From the NCBI GenBank assembly GCA_937988775.1, contig CALKHP010000034.1, positions 42,795-106,794 of the forward strand: 64,000 nt of DNA, given 5' to 3'. Of the stretch, positions 18,735-27,507 are shown piece after piece (position 1 is the stretch's first letter; each line of letters opens with the position of its first letter). The position numbers and the translations under genes are program-made. Below the pieces are notes generated by a model that searched no databases, was not told the origin of the DNA, and was given only the letters and a program-made list of their open reading frames with translations. Source of the stretch: an uncultured Alphaproteobacteria bacterium (GTDB lineage: Bacteria > Pseudomonadota > Alphaproteobacteria > Rhizobiales > Beijerinckiaceae).

Positions 18735-21700
18735 GTGGCAGGGGCAGTGAAAAATCGCTACAGTTCCTCTGTGAGCGACTTATACATCCCCAGAGAGCTG
18801 GTTGTTGGCGAACGAAGCTATAGTGAGGAGCAGCTACTCCGCACGGGCTCGCTGTTCGTCGTCCTTGCGGAACCCGGCGCGGGAAAAACCGAGCTTCTTT
18901 CACAACTCGGCCAGCTATTGAACGTCAGTCCTATCAGGGCGAGCGTCTTCCGCAACAAGACACTTGGGTCGCCTCTCCAAGCCCTTGTTATCGACGCGAT
19001 GGATGAAGTCGCGCGCGTAGACCCCCTAGGCGTTGAAGGCATCATCGTCAAAGCCAGTGAACTTGGCGCAGGCACAGTTATCTTCGCGGGCCGCTCTAGC
19101 GAGTGGGACACTGCCGAAACCGAGCATGTAAAAGGCTATTTTAAGGCCGATCCTATTGTCGTTCAACTGAAGGCCTTCACGCAATCGGAGCAGCGGCAGC
19201 TTTTCACCGCCAACTTTCCCGCAGAAAGCTTCGATGCGTTCGCAGCCGAGTGCGCGCGTTTTGAGCTGGATGCCCTTCTCGGAAACCCGCAGTTCCTGTT
19301 GCTGTTCGGTGAAGCCTATATCGAGAGTGGCCGGCATTTCGTATCGAAGAAGGCAATTTACCTGGACGCCGTGCGCCGATTGGCCCACGAAGCGAACCCG
19401 CTCTTGAGGCGATCGATCCGCCCACCCGATGCCGAAATCGTCGAGATGGCGTGTGAGGTCTTTGCTAAGCTAATGCTTTCGGGAAGCACTGGCGTCAGTG
19501 CTAGCGAAGGACTTCCTTCGAGCGAATACCCTTACCTTCGGTCGCTCGTCGCAGACACTCCTCAGAACGCGCGCTATCTTGCTGATACCCGTCTTCTAAA
19601 GCCTTCTTACGATCCAGGATTACACGAACCGACCCACCGCATTGTCGCTGAATACTGCGCCGCCAGGTATCTTGTCAGTCGGATCGATGATCCTGCCGAC
19701 CGATTGTCCCTAGCGCGGGTGCTGGCGATCATCGCGCCCAAAGGAACGGTCCGAACCGAATTGAGGGGTATGCTCGGATGGATGGCCACCCTTGCACAAG
19801 GATCGACACAGCGCCAGTTGATCGAACTCGATCCTTACGCTGTAGTCGCGAACGGTGATCCGTCTGAATTCGCGACAGGCTCCAAAAAGACCTTGCTGAA
19901 GACCCTGAGCCAGCTCGCGGATACCAACCCGCTTTTCCGGCGAAGCGATGCTTGGCGGCAGTTCAACGTCGGTGCATTTTTCACTGCCGACATCATGGGC
20001 GATGTCGCGGTCCTGTTGTCTCCTGCACCAGTCGATAGTCCGCTTCGAGACCTTATTTTGGAGCTTCTGTCTTCTTCTCACGCCGCCGGGCAATTCGCGG
20101 GTGAACTGCGCACGCTTGCCCTAGACGGCGCCTCACGTCGCTATGTTCGCAAGGCGGCGTATTCCCTGCTGCTGGAGGACGCACAGTTTGATCCGCGTCG
20201 CGATATGCCAGCGCTTCTATCAGAGAACTCGCCAGTTTCGCTCGAACTAGCAGCGACTGCTGTCCGCTCGTTCAGCTCGGAAAAATTCGAGCCCTCTCGT
20301 ATGGTAGACCTGCTTCGTAAACTATCCGAACTGTACCCGAAGAAAGACGGGGCCCGAGACCCGAATAGCGGCTCTCGTTACTTCATCAAGATGATGGTCG
20401 AATCCCTGGACCAGCAATTCACGGCCGAGGCCCTGAACCAACTGACGACCGGTTTGGCCTGCAGCTGCAATCCAAAATACGAGTTTCAGTGCACGTGCCG
20501 ACCCGGGATCAGCAAGATAGTCGGATTTCTTCTCGATCATCATCTGTCGGAAGCGAGCAATCTCGACGCGGCGCAGGTTTGGGGGTGGACACGCGCCCTC
20601 ATTTTTCACAATCACCGACCCCGCGACGATAGCCCAGCTGTAAAGTTCTTGAGCGAAAACTCAGACTTGCGTCAGGCGATACAGCGGTTGGCTATATATG
20701 GTCTGAACGGCAAACAGGCGCGAGAGACTGTCAATCGCTTCTTTCAGTCCAATATACATTCCGGCATCCGATTCCACGCAACCGATCTGATTTCGCTTGC
20801 GGAGTATGCCTTTCATCAGGGCTTGGTCGATGTGTGGTCCGCCCTCTGGGCGCGGCACAACATTTATGACGAGCAAAGCCGCGCAAATCCGCTACGAACT
20901 CTGATGAGGACGCAAGCCAACAGCGATTCGCGCTTCCTGCGAGTGTGGGCCCAGTTCGACAGATCGACTAAAAGAAACGACGACGAACGGCGCTTTAAGT
21001 TTCGGTCGCGGCGAAAGCGATTTGAGCGTCGTGAGGCGGAGGCCATTGAACACAACCGGGGACATCTTATCGTGAACCGGGCGCAAATTGAGGCCGGGGA
21101 GCATTGGGGATGGCTCGCGGAATTCGCCAACCAGTACCTGTTCGAACCGGAAAAGCTCACGAATCCGGACTACGGCGATACGCCGCTACGGGCATTGCGC
21201 AATTGCATTCCATTACTCACGCCGCATGTTCCAAACTTAGAGGAACTCTCGCAGCGCAAAGGGGCCAACATTGCAGAAGTGCTTTTTGCGCACTGCCTAG
21301 TCCGCTTCCGCGCCAATGAACCGCTCGACGAGCTCAAACCGGAGATACTTCGCGCTGTCGTGACAGAATTCGCCTCCTATCCGGCAATCGAAAGCGAGGA
21401 GGAGCTATACGCCATAGAGGCGGAGCTGAATCGCTTGGTGTTTTCGGGGGCCGGCTCGGTGCTGGCGTTTGCGCGCGCTTATATTGAGCCTCCACTCGAA
21501 TCTAAAAATGACACGTCAACAAACGTGGAGTGGTTGGAGCGCAAGCAAATCTTCCATAGCCTGCGCGACACGTTGCCCCTCGAATGGCTGCAGCGTTACC
21601 CAGGCATGCCAATGAGTGCCCAACACAGTCTGTTTGCAATGGCTGCAAAGCATGGTGACCGAAAGCAGCTTGAGGCGCTGATAGACAAGGGCTTCGACGA

Positions 21701-22856
21701 ACCGCTGCCGATGCTAAACGCCGATAGTCCTGAGCGGCAGATCGCTGAGCACCGTCACCGCTTTTGGGCACTTAACGCGTTTTTCTTCTCCACCGCACGA
21801 CGCGGCGAAGCCATGGCCGAGTTGCGGCAGGACCCCAAGTCAATCATCGCTATTGCGGATTGCGCCGGTCGGTTTGGTGGGCACGAAAGTGACCACATAC
21901 CCCCGCTTTCTGCCGAGGCAATCTTCAGCATACTGGACGCGTTTGCTGAGGCCTGGCCCAAGGTCCACTTGCCCAGCAGCTACGGCACTGGCGACCCAGA
22001 CAACGAGGCCGCCTACCGGTTTCTTCGTGACGTTGTTTGGCGTATCGCCTCGGACATACCGGGCAGAAGGCTTCCCGTGCTCAATCGGCTTCTCGAAGAT
22101 AAGCGATTTGAAGACTATGGGCCAGTCTTGTTGAGCCTGCGAACTGATGCGATGCGCGAAGCGGCCCTTGCTGACTTCCGACCCCCCTCATTTGAGAGCG
22201 TTTCCGAGCTGCTGGATAGCAATGCCGTGGCCAGCGTCGAAGACCTGCGTGCGCTCATGGTTGAAATACTAAGCGGCGTTCAGGTCGATTTGAAGGGCCT
22301 AGACACAGACCCGCTGGACACCTTTTACGATGGCGGAAGACACGTAAATGAAAACACGGCGCGTAACCGCGTTGTTGACATGGTCCGTGCCCGCCTGACA
22401 GCGCTCGGAATTCCTGTCGTGATCGAACATCACATGGCAGAGGGTAATAGGTCGGACTTCACTGCCACCGCCTCGGTGTCGGGCACCAATCCACTTCTCG
22501 TCGTGGAGGCGAAGGGGCAGTGGCACGCTCAGCTTTTCACAGCCGCAGCAGCGCAGTTGAGTGAGCGCTATTCCGTCCACCCCAATGCGTCAGGCCAAGG
22601 CATCTATCTGGTCTTCTGGTTTGGCAACGGTGAGCCTGTTGCGGGAAAGGTGGACGCAACCATTAAAAGTGCCTCTGAACTGCGGAACGCAATCCTCAAA
22701 CACATGCCGGAGGATCTCAAGAAACCGATTGACGTTGTCGTCCTCGATTTGTTTCGCTCTCAGCCCGAGCCGAAACCTGCCAAGCCTAAAACCGTCAAAA
22801 AACCGCGCCAAAATTCGCCGCCAAACCGTAGTCGGATGGGAAGTCAGCAAGAATGA
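18735..22856 (+). CDS. STAND/NACHT-type NTPase with C-terminal PD-(D/E)XK-like nuclease domain
   Basis: A 1373-aa protein of unusual order. An N-terminal P-loop (LAEPGAGKTELL, Walker A at 45-52; Walker B ALVIDAMDEV at 83-92) is followed by the GNPQFLLLF region near 178 typical of NACHT/STAND modules. Then come roughly 900 residues of helical-repeat sequence, interrupted by a cysteine cluster CSCNPKYEFQCTC (C576, C578, C586, C588) that could bind zinc. Near the C-terminus, D1241 and E1258-A-K1260 (SDFTATA then LLVVEAKGQWH) form a restriction-endonuclease-like D-(E)xK motif, followed by a Lys/Pro-rich tail. It looks like a phage-sensing switch that activates a DNase. Start choice is weak (GTG at 18735 or 18747). 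Function is inferred from architecture. Confidence 0.78.
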   Translation: MAGAVKNRYSSSVSDLYIPRELVVGERSYSEEQLLRTGSLFVVLAEPGAGKTELLSQLGQLLNVSPIRASVFRNKTLGSPLQALVIDAMDEVARVDPLGVEGIIVKASELGAGTVIFAGRSSEWDTAETEHVKGYFKADPIVVQLKAFTQSEQRQLFTANFPAESFDAFAAECARFELDALLGNPQFLLLFGEAYIESGRHFVSKKAIYLDAVRRLAHEANPLLRRSIRPPDAEIVEMACEVFAKLMLSGSTGVSASEGLPSSEYPYLRSLVADTPQNARYLADTRLLKPSYDPGLHEPTHRIVAEYCAARYLVSRIDDPADRLSLARVLAIIAPKGTVRTELRGMLGWMATLAQGSTQRQLIELDPYAVVANGDPSEFATGSKKTLLKTLSQLADTNPLFRRSDAWRQFNVGAFFTADIMGDVAVLLSPAPVDSPLRDLILELLSSSHAAGQFAGELRTLALDGASRRYVRKAAYSLLLEDAQFDPRRDMPALLSENSPVSLELAATAVRSFSSEKFEPSRMVDLLRKLSELYPKKDGARDPNSGSRYFIKMMVESLDQQFTAEALNQLTTGLACSCNPKYEFQCTCRPGISKIVGFLLDHHLSEASNLDAAQVWGWTRALIFHNHRPRDDSPAVKFLSENSDLRQAIQRLAIYGLNGKQARETVNRFFQSNIHSGIRFHATDLISLAEYAFHQGLVDVWSALWARHNIYDEQSRANPLRTLMRTQANSDSRFLRVWAQFDRSTKRNDDERRFKFRSRRKRFERREAEAIEHNRGHLIVNRAQIEAGEHWGWLAEFANQYLFEPEKLTNPDYGDTPLRALRNCIPLLTPHVPNLEELSQRKGANIAEVLFAHCLVRFRANEPLDELKPEILRAVVTEFASYPAIESEEELYAIEAELNRLVFSGAGSVLAFARAYIEPPLESKNDTSTNVEWLERKQIFHSLRDTLPLEWLQRYPGMPMSAQHSLFAMAAKHGDRKQLEALIDKGFDEPLPMLNADSPERQIAEHRHRFWALNAFFFSTARRGEAMAELRQDPKSIIAIADCAGRFGGHESDHIPPLSAEAIFSILDAFAEAWPKVHLPSSYGTGDPDNEAAYRFLRDVVWRIASDIPGRRLPVLNRLLEDKRFEDYGPVLLSLRTDAMREAALADFRPPSFESVSELLDSNAVASVEDLRALMVEILSGVQVDLKGLDTDPLDTFYDGGRHVNENTARNRVVDMVRARLTALGIPVVIEHHMAEGNRSDFTATASVSGTNPLLVVEAKGQWHAQLFTAAAAQLSERYSVHPNASGQGIYLVFWFGNGEPVAGKVDATIKSASELRNAILKHMPEDLKKPIDVVVLDLFRSQPEPKPAKPKTVKKPRQNSPPNRSRMGSQQE

Positions 22857-23126
22857 CATTCTCCGGGGGCTTGTGGCAGTTATTGGGAAATTCTGCTGTC
22901 AACACGATTGTCTGCATTGGCGTCGGCACCTGCCTCGAGTGTAGCCTGCCGGCGAACGGCAGCTTGCCGAAAATCCCAGCCGAAACCGGACCGTCTGCTC
23001 CCGGCCCCGTTTCGGTAATTGCGGCAGAACTGGCGGAATGCCCGAGAGCCCCCGGGGCGGGTAAGAGCAGAATGCGTGCTGGCGGGATTCGCTCCTGCGA
23101 AGCCGATAGCGCAGCAGCATTGGCGA

Positions 23127-23567
23127 TCAGGGCAATGGCTGGTCGCTGAGCCGCGCGAGCGTGCCGTCGTCAGGCTTGCCGTCGAAATAGCGTTCGAGCG
23201 CCCTCTGGAAAGGAGAATCCGATGAGCCGGCAGCCTCGCCGAACAATGTCATCGAAGAGTGGAATTTGAGATCATCCGGCGAGCCAAATATCGCGTTCAC
23301 CGAGCCTCCCTCCACCCCGACCGCCGCCTCGGTCGCCATGCGCAATCGGTCTCCCAGAACCGGGTCAGCGAGATAGGCGCGAGCTTCGGCAAGCGACGAG
23401 ATCCCGTAGAAATGCGCGGTCGGTGAGCGGCCGAGTCCTCGCAACTGGGGGAAGATGAACCACATCCAATGGCTGTGTTTGCGCCCGGCGCGCAATTCGG
23501 CAATCGCAGTCTCGAAGACCGGATCCTGTGCGATCCTGAACCGGCCAAGGTCGAACGGATTGTCCAT
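23127..23567 (-). CDS. DUF1810 family protein
   Basis: About 146 residues from MDNPFDLGRFRIAQDPVFETAIAELR. It contains the signature SHWMWFIFPQLRGLG and later SPDDLKFHSSMTLF, both characteristic of DUF1810 (calpastatin-like by old annotation, function unknown). Two ATGs, at 23573 and 23567, are possible; the GGAGG site immediately upstream is better spaced for 23567, and homologues begin at that methionine. It sits directly behind a broken exonuclease III gene. Confidence 0.85.
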   Translation of the reverse strand: MDNPFDLGRFRIAQDPVFETAIAELRAGRKHSHWMWFIFPQLRGLGRSPTAHFYGISSLAEARAYLADPVLGDRLRMATEAAVGVEGGSVNAIFGSPDDLKFHSSMTLFGEAAGSSDSPFQRALERYFDGKPDDGTLARLSDQPLP

Positions 23568-23584
23568 CGTCATTCTCCTCCCCC

Positions 23585-23850
23585 CCCCCGCACGCTCGAT
23601 CCAGACGGGGGCGTGGTCATTCGCCTTCTCCCAGCCGTGAATGTGGGGATTGACGCCAACTGCTTGAAGGCGGCTGGCGCTAAAGGAAGTGGTCGGTCCG
23701 AAGCTCGGCGTCGCGTCTCCAGGCGTTCCGGAAATAATCCCAGAACGTATGGATACCCTCTCCAGGGTGGAGCCTGCGCAAAGCATCCGCCCATCCTTCA
23801 CAAAGGAACGGTTCCCGAACTTTCCCAGCGGTGAGAAAATCAGGGCTGCC
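23585..23850 (-). pseudogene. xthA: 3' remnant of exodeoxyribonuclease III (xthA), frameshifted
   Basis: Reading leftward, one frame gives GWADALRRLHPGEGIHTFW followed by DYFRNAWRRDAELRTDHFL and then TAG. Shifting one base, the next frame gives ASRLQAVGVNPHIHGWEKANDHAPVWIE. Together these are the C-terminal quarter of exonuclease III, including the catalytic DHAP motif with its histidine. The first three quarters of the gene are missing and the remainder is split by a single-base frameshift, so no enzyme can be made. The open frame simply runs on into the DUF1810 gene across a run of ten C residues (plus strand 23580-23589), which forms that gene's ribosome-binding region. Confidence 0.75.
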
Positions 23851-23907
23851 GGCAAGGCGTTAAATCACAGGTCGATGCGGAGGCTATGACGAGTGGCAGG
23901 CCACGTC

Positions 23908-24459
23908 TTATAGAATACCGGTAATGAAACGGTCGAAGCGCGTGTTTTCCCGATAGGCCATGCGGACAATGATGGCGGCGATGATTCCGGTCATGGCCCC
24001 ACCCAGAACGTCGCCGGCATAATGGGTTCCAAGATAGACGCGCGAGAAGGCGACGAGGGCAGCGGCGGCGAGGAAGCCAAGCCCGGCGCGCCGCATGCCG
24101 TGCACGAGGAACGCCGCCGCGATGGCGAAGCTCGCCGTTGCATGGTCGGACGGGAATGAGGGATCGGCGCTGGGGGCGATCAGGAGATGGGTGACGCCGC
24201 CATCATAGGGCCGCATCCGATGTACGAGGAGCAGGATGATCTGATTAAGCGCGAGCCCGGCAAGGAAGGAAAGCCCGGCGGCAACGAGAACATGGCGCGT
24301 GTGCGGCCTGTCGCTTCGTCGCCACCATTGCACCGCGACGGCCAGCACGAGCACCGGGATGCCGATGGTGGACACCCAGATCATCAGGAAATCGATGGCT
24401 GCGCTGTGTCCGGCCAAGCCGTTGATTGCACGCGTCACAGCCGCGTCGAGTTGATACAT
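23908..24459 (-). CDS. PAP2-family membrane phosphatase
   Basis: About 183 residues with five or six membrane segments. The three phosphatase motifs are present: HRMRPYD (the RP element), PSDHATASF (PSGH-like, with the catalytic histidine) and SRVYLGTHYAGDVLGG (SRxxxxxHxxxD with the second histidine and the aspartate). Such enzymes dephosphorylate undecaprenyl pyrophosphate or phosphatidate on the outer face of the inner membrane. The ATG at 24459 has GGGAG six bases upstream; a GTG 21 bases earlier is less likely. It is next to an MFS gene on the same strand, 93 bp apart. Confidence 0.9.
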   Translation of the reverse strand: MYQLDAAVTRAINGLAGHSAAIDFLMIWVSTIGIPVLVLAVAVQWWRRSDRPHTRHVLVAAGLSFLAGLALNQIILLLVHRMRPYDGGVTHLLIAPSADPSFPSDHATASFAIAAAFLVHGMRRAGLGFLAAAALVAFSRVYLGTHYAGDVLGGAMTGIIAAIIVRMAYRENTRFDRFITGIL

Positions 24460-24552
24460 TTGGAACTCCCGGGTTGTCACTCCAGCGTCAGTGTCTTTGA
24501 TGTGTTCCGCAGGGCCGACATTGGCAGGTCGGCGGCATGGCGGGGCGCGTGT

Positions 24553-25803
24553 TCAGGCATTCGCCCTCCCTCTCAACCGGCCGCGAATGGCGGACAATCC
24601 GGCGAGCGTTAGCATGGCGAAAGCCGCCCCCGCCAGGAATGTCCCTCGTGGCCCGGCCATGTCCCAGAGCAACCCGGCGACAATGCTTGCAACGAGCAGG
24701 GCAACTCCGGTCATCAGATTGAACATGCCGAACGCGGTGCCGCGCAGTTCCGCAGGGGCCGCCTCGGCAACGAGGGTTGCCAGCAAGCCTTGCGTGAACC
24801 CCATGTGGAGGCCCCAGAGCACGACGCCACCCGCAAGCCCAATGATGTCCGTCGCAAAGGCCAGAACGAGATCGGCCAAAACGAGAAGAACGAGGCCAAG
24901 AGCCAGAAGCGTCAGGCGATTCACGCGATCGGACAGGACGCCGACCGGATAGGCGGACAGCGAATAGGCGAGGCTCATGATCACCAGGACGATCGGAACC
25001 GATGCCAGCGGCAACCCGATCGACTGCGCACGCAGAACCAGGAAGGCTTCACTGAAGCGAGCAAGCGTGAAGAGCGCCGCAATCGCGACGATCCACCAAT
25101 AGGTCGCGCCCAGGCGGGCCAGTTCATCGCGGTGCAGGGGCATGCGAACGCGGCGCTGCGCCTTCGGTCGGTCCGGCTCCTTTACGGCGACCAGAAGCAA
25201 GCCGACGGACAGGACGGCAGGAATGACGGCGACCCAGAACACCGCCTGGAAATGATCGGCCGTCAGCCACATCAGCCCGATGGCGAGGAGCGGCCCGAGA
25301 AACGCGCCGATCGTATCGAGCGACTGGCGAAGACCGAAACTCGCGCCACGTAGATGCGGCGGCGCGATGTCGGCCACCAGGGCGTCCCGCGGCGCACCGC
25401 GAATGCCCTTGCCGATGCGGTCGATGAAGCGCGCCAGGATGAGCCAATCGAGGGTGGGGGCCAGCGGAAAGATCGGCTTGGTGCAGGCGGCTAGGCCGTA
25501 ACCGAGTGCCGCGAGGAGTTTGCGCTTGCCGAGCCAGTCGCTGAGCGCGCCGGAGAACACCTTGGTGATCGAGGCGGTGGCTTCGGCAATGCCCTCGATC
25601 ACGCCGACGGCGAGCGCCGAGGTGCCGAGCACCGTCACCATGTAGACCGGTAACAGCGCATGGATCATCTCCGACGAGACATCCATCAGGAGCGAAACGA
25701 AGCCGAGGGCCCAGATGCCGGCCGGAATGCCCTGTCGGGTTATCGCTACAGGGTCTGTTCCGGGTTCCTTGCCGTCCATCTCGTCGGGTCTCTTCGTGGG
25801 CAT
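24553..25803 (-). CDS. Major facilitator superfamily transporter
   Basis: A 416-aa protein with about 12 hydrophobic segments. The MFS loop signatures are GALSDWLGKRK (between segments 2 and 3) and GVLSDRVNRL in the second half. ARFIDRIGKGIRGAPRDALVADIAPPHLRG is typical of a DHA1-like subgroup often annotated as permeases of unknown solute. It would export or import a small molecule by proton antiport or symport. It lies directly upstream of the PAP2 gene on the same strand. Confidence 0.87.
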   Translation of the reverse strand: MPTKRPDEMDGKEPGTDPVAITRQGIPAGIWALGFVSLLMDVSSEMIHALLPVYMVTVLGTSALAVGVIEGIAEATASITKVFSGALSDWLGKRKLLAALGYGLAACTKPIFPLAPTLDWLILARFIDRIGKGIRGAPRDALVADIAPPHLRGASFGLRQSLDTIGAFLGPLLAIGLMWLTADHFQAVFWVAVIPAVLSVGLLLVAVKEPDRPKAQRRVRMPLHRDELARLGATYWWIVAIAALFTLARFSEAFLVLRAQSIGLPLASVPIVLVIMSLAYSLSAYPVGVLSDRVNRLTLLALGLVLLVLADLVLAFATDIIGLAGGVVLWGLHMGFTQGLLATLVAEAAPAELRGTAFGMFNLMTGVALLVASIVAGLLWDMAGPRGTFLAGAAFAMLTLAGLSAIRGRLRGRANA

Positions 25804-26107
25804 CGAAAACCTGTTGGGCGGAACGTCGAAGCATCCAGCGCAGCCCTGGCTGTCAGGGTCGGAATTTGGCCCGGCTTCGCTTTGCTGTCGAGGTATTTGG
25901 TCAACAGCACCGTCGTGCAGAGTTGCGCTTTAGAAATAGAATTATTCTAGATAATAATTGAGTCCTGTTTGATGGTTTGGTTTCGTCGATTCCTCGTGCT
26001 TATACGGTAATAGAATTTATATCAATTATAAAGTAGAGATTTATAATTTACGATTACTTGTCTTTCTGATGAAGGATGCGACCCTTCAATGCAGAGGGGA
26101 TTAGGGA
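25804..26107. promoter_or_regulatory. Divergent region between MFS and iron-uptake genes
   Basis: 304 bp between divergent genes. The right half (about 25930-26060) is very A/T-rich, with TAATAGAATTTATATCAATT-like sequence that could hold the promoter and a Fur/Irr-type iron-responsive site for the cupredoxin/FTR1 pair. I could not define a clear palindromic box by eye. Confidence 0.4.
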
Positions 26108-26440
26108 ATGCGCCGTGTCCTGTTGGCCGCCGTGGCAACGCTTGTAACCGTCATTGGATCGGCCCATGCCGATGAAACGAAGACCATAGAAATCACCTTG
26201 AAGGGCACGGTGTTCACGCGCAGCGAGGTCAAAGTTCCCGTCGGCCAGACCATCGTGGTCAAATTCAAGAACCTGAATGCCGCGCCTGCCGAGATCGAGT
26301 CCAAACCGCTGAAGATCGAGAAGGTCGTCCCGGGTGGTGGCAAGATCGTCGCGAATGTGAAGGCAAAGGCCGCCGGCCGGATTCTCTTCGTGGACGAGTA
26401 CCATGAGGACGTGGCCAAGGGCTATTTCATCGCCGAGTAA
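26108..26440 (+). CDS. Secreted cupredoxin-domain protein of an FTR1 iron-uptake pair
   Basis: A 110-aa precursor with signal peptide MRRVLLAAVATLVTVIGSAHA and a mature part that fits a small cupredoxin fold (EITLKGTVFTRSEVKVPVGQ, then VVKFKNLNAAPAEIES). Related proteins accompany FTR1 permeases (FtrB/EfeO-cupredoxin type) and are thought to oxidise or hand over ferrous iron in the periplasm. The mature part has no cysteine or histidine cluster of a blue-copper type beyond a late EYHED, so metal binding is uncertain. The FTR1 gene follows 10 bp later. Confidence 0.82.
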   Translation: MRRVLLAAVATLVTVIGSAHADETKTIEITLKGTVFTRSEVKVPVGQTIVVKFKNLNAAPAEIESKPLKIEKVVPGGGKIVANVKAKAAGRILFVDEYHEDVAKGYFIAE

Positions 26441-26450
26441 GGGATGGGTC

Positions 26451-27266
26451 ATGTTGGCCGCATTGATCATTGTCTTCCGGGAAATTATCGAGGTCGGCAT
26501 CGTTGCTGCCGTCACGCGCGGCATTTCGGGCAGCGCCTTGTGGATCACCATCGGAATCCTCGCGGGCGTAGCCGGTAGTTGCATAGTGGCGCTTTTTACC
26601 GGCTCGATTGCGGCGACGTTTTCAGGCTCCGGTCAGGAACTGCTGAATGCAGGCATCTTGTCTATCGCGGTTCTGATGCTCGCCTGGCACAATGTCTGGA
26701 TGGCTCAGCACGGCCGGGAACTGGCGGACGAACTCCGCATCGTCGGCAAGTCCGTAGCCTCCGGTTCGCGCAGCCAGATGGTGCTGGCCGTTGTCGTCGG
26801 CATTGCTGTCCTGCGAGAAGGAGCCGAGGTCGTGTTGTTCCTGTACGGGATCTTCGTAACCGGAAGCGAGGCCCCCCTGCATCTTGCCCTGGGCGGCGGA
26901 TTGGGCCTGTGTCTTGGAGCCCTCCTCAGCTTCCTGACATTCCATGGGCTCGTGCGGATTCCTCCCCGGCACATCTTCCGGGTTACGGGGATCATGGTCA
27001 CGCTGTTGGCCGCGGGTATGGCGGCTCAGGCCGTTGGCTTCCTCGAGAGCGCGGGGATTGTTACCCTGTTCGACGCCATAGCCTGGGATACATCCAATAT
27101 CCTCTCGGAGGGCAGCATCACCGGACGCATTCTCCATACACTCATAGGCTATACCGAGCAGCCGACCTATATGCAGCTGTCCGTCTACGTCACGACGATT
27201 ATCGTCATCACTGGGCTATCCCGGTTGGCCACTCGAATGCCCACGCCGCCTTATAAGCCCGCCTGA
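26451..27266 (+). CDS. FTR1-family iron permease
   Basis: About 271 residues starting MLAALIIVFREIIEVGIV, with seven membrane segments. Two REGxE-type iron-translocation motifs are visible: REIIE in segment 1 and REGAE in segment 4 (VLREGAEVVLFLYG). The ATG at 26451 is preceded by AAGGGATGG; the same frame is open upstream but overlaps the cupredoxin gene. It should import iron across the inner membrane after oxidation or handover by the neighbouring cupredoxin. The ferredoxin-like and P19 partners of the four-gene Ftr system are absent here. Confidence 0.9.
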   Translation: MLAALIIVFREIIEVGIVAAVTRGISGSALWITIGILAGVAGSCIVALFTGSIAATFSGSGQELLNAGILSIAVLMLAWHNVWMAQHGRELADELRIVGKSVASGSRSQMVLAVVVGIAVLREGAEVVLFLYGIFVTGSEAPLHLALGGGLGLCLGALLSFLTFHGLVRIPPRHIFRVTGIMVTLLAAGMAAQAVGFLESAGIVTLFDAIAWDTSNILSEGSITGRILHTLIGYTEQPTYMQLSVYVTTIIVITGLSRLATRMPTPPYKPA

Positions 27267-27507
27267 TCCGTTCCAAACCACTTCGCGCCGCTGCTTCGAT
27301 TTATGATGTTTCCAGCGGCTTGCCGCATGACCTGGTTTCAAGAATCCCGGAACGCAGTTTGGCCCCCGATCCAGGAAATGCCGGCTGATCTGCGGGCCGG
27401 GGACAAAGATCGTGACAACCGGCTCTTTCCGGAAATTCTGCACTATTCCTTAGTTCACGACATCACCTTGTGAGCGCCGCCGCTGGCGGTTTCACGGCTT
27501 GCCGCTA

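Noticed and set aside
22980..23016. CCGAAAC...GTTTCGG as a terminator of the STAND gene
   Set aside because: Loop of more than 20 bases and no T-run; too weak to call.
26622..27137. Reverse reading frame inside the FTR1 permease gene
   Set aside because: The forward product has both iron-permease RExxE motifs and membrane segments; the reverse one has none.
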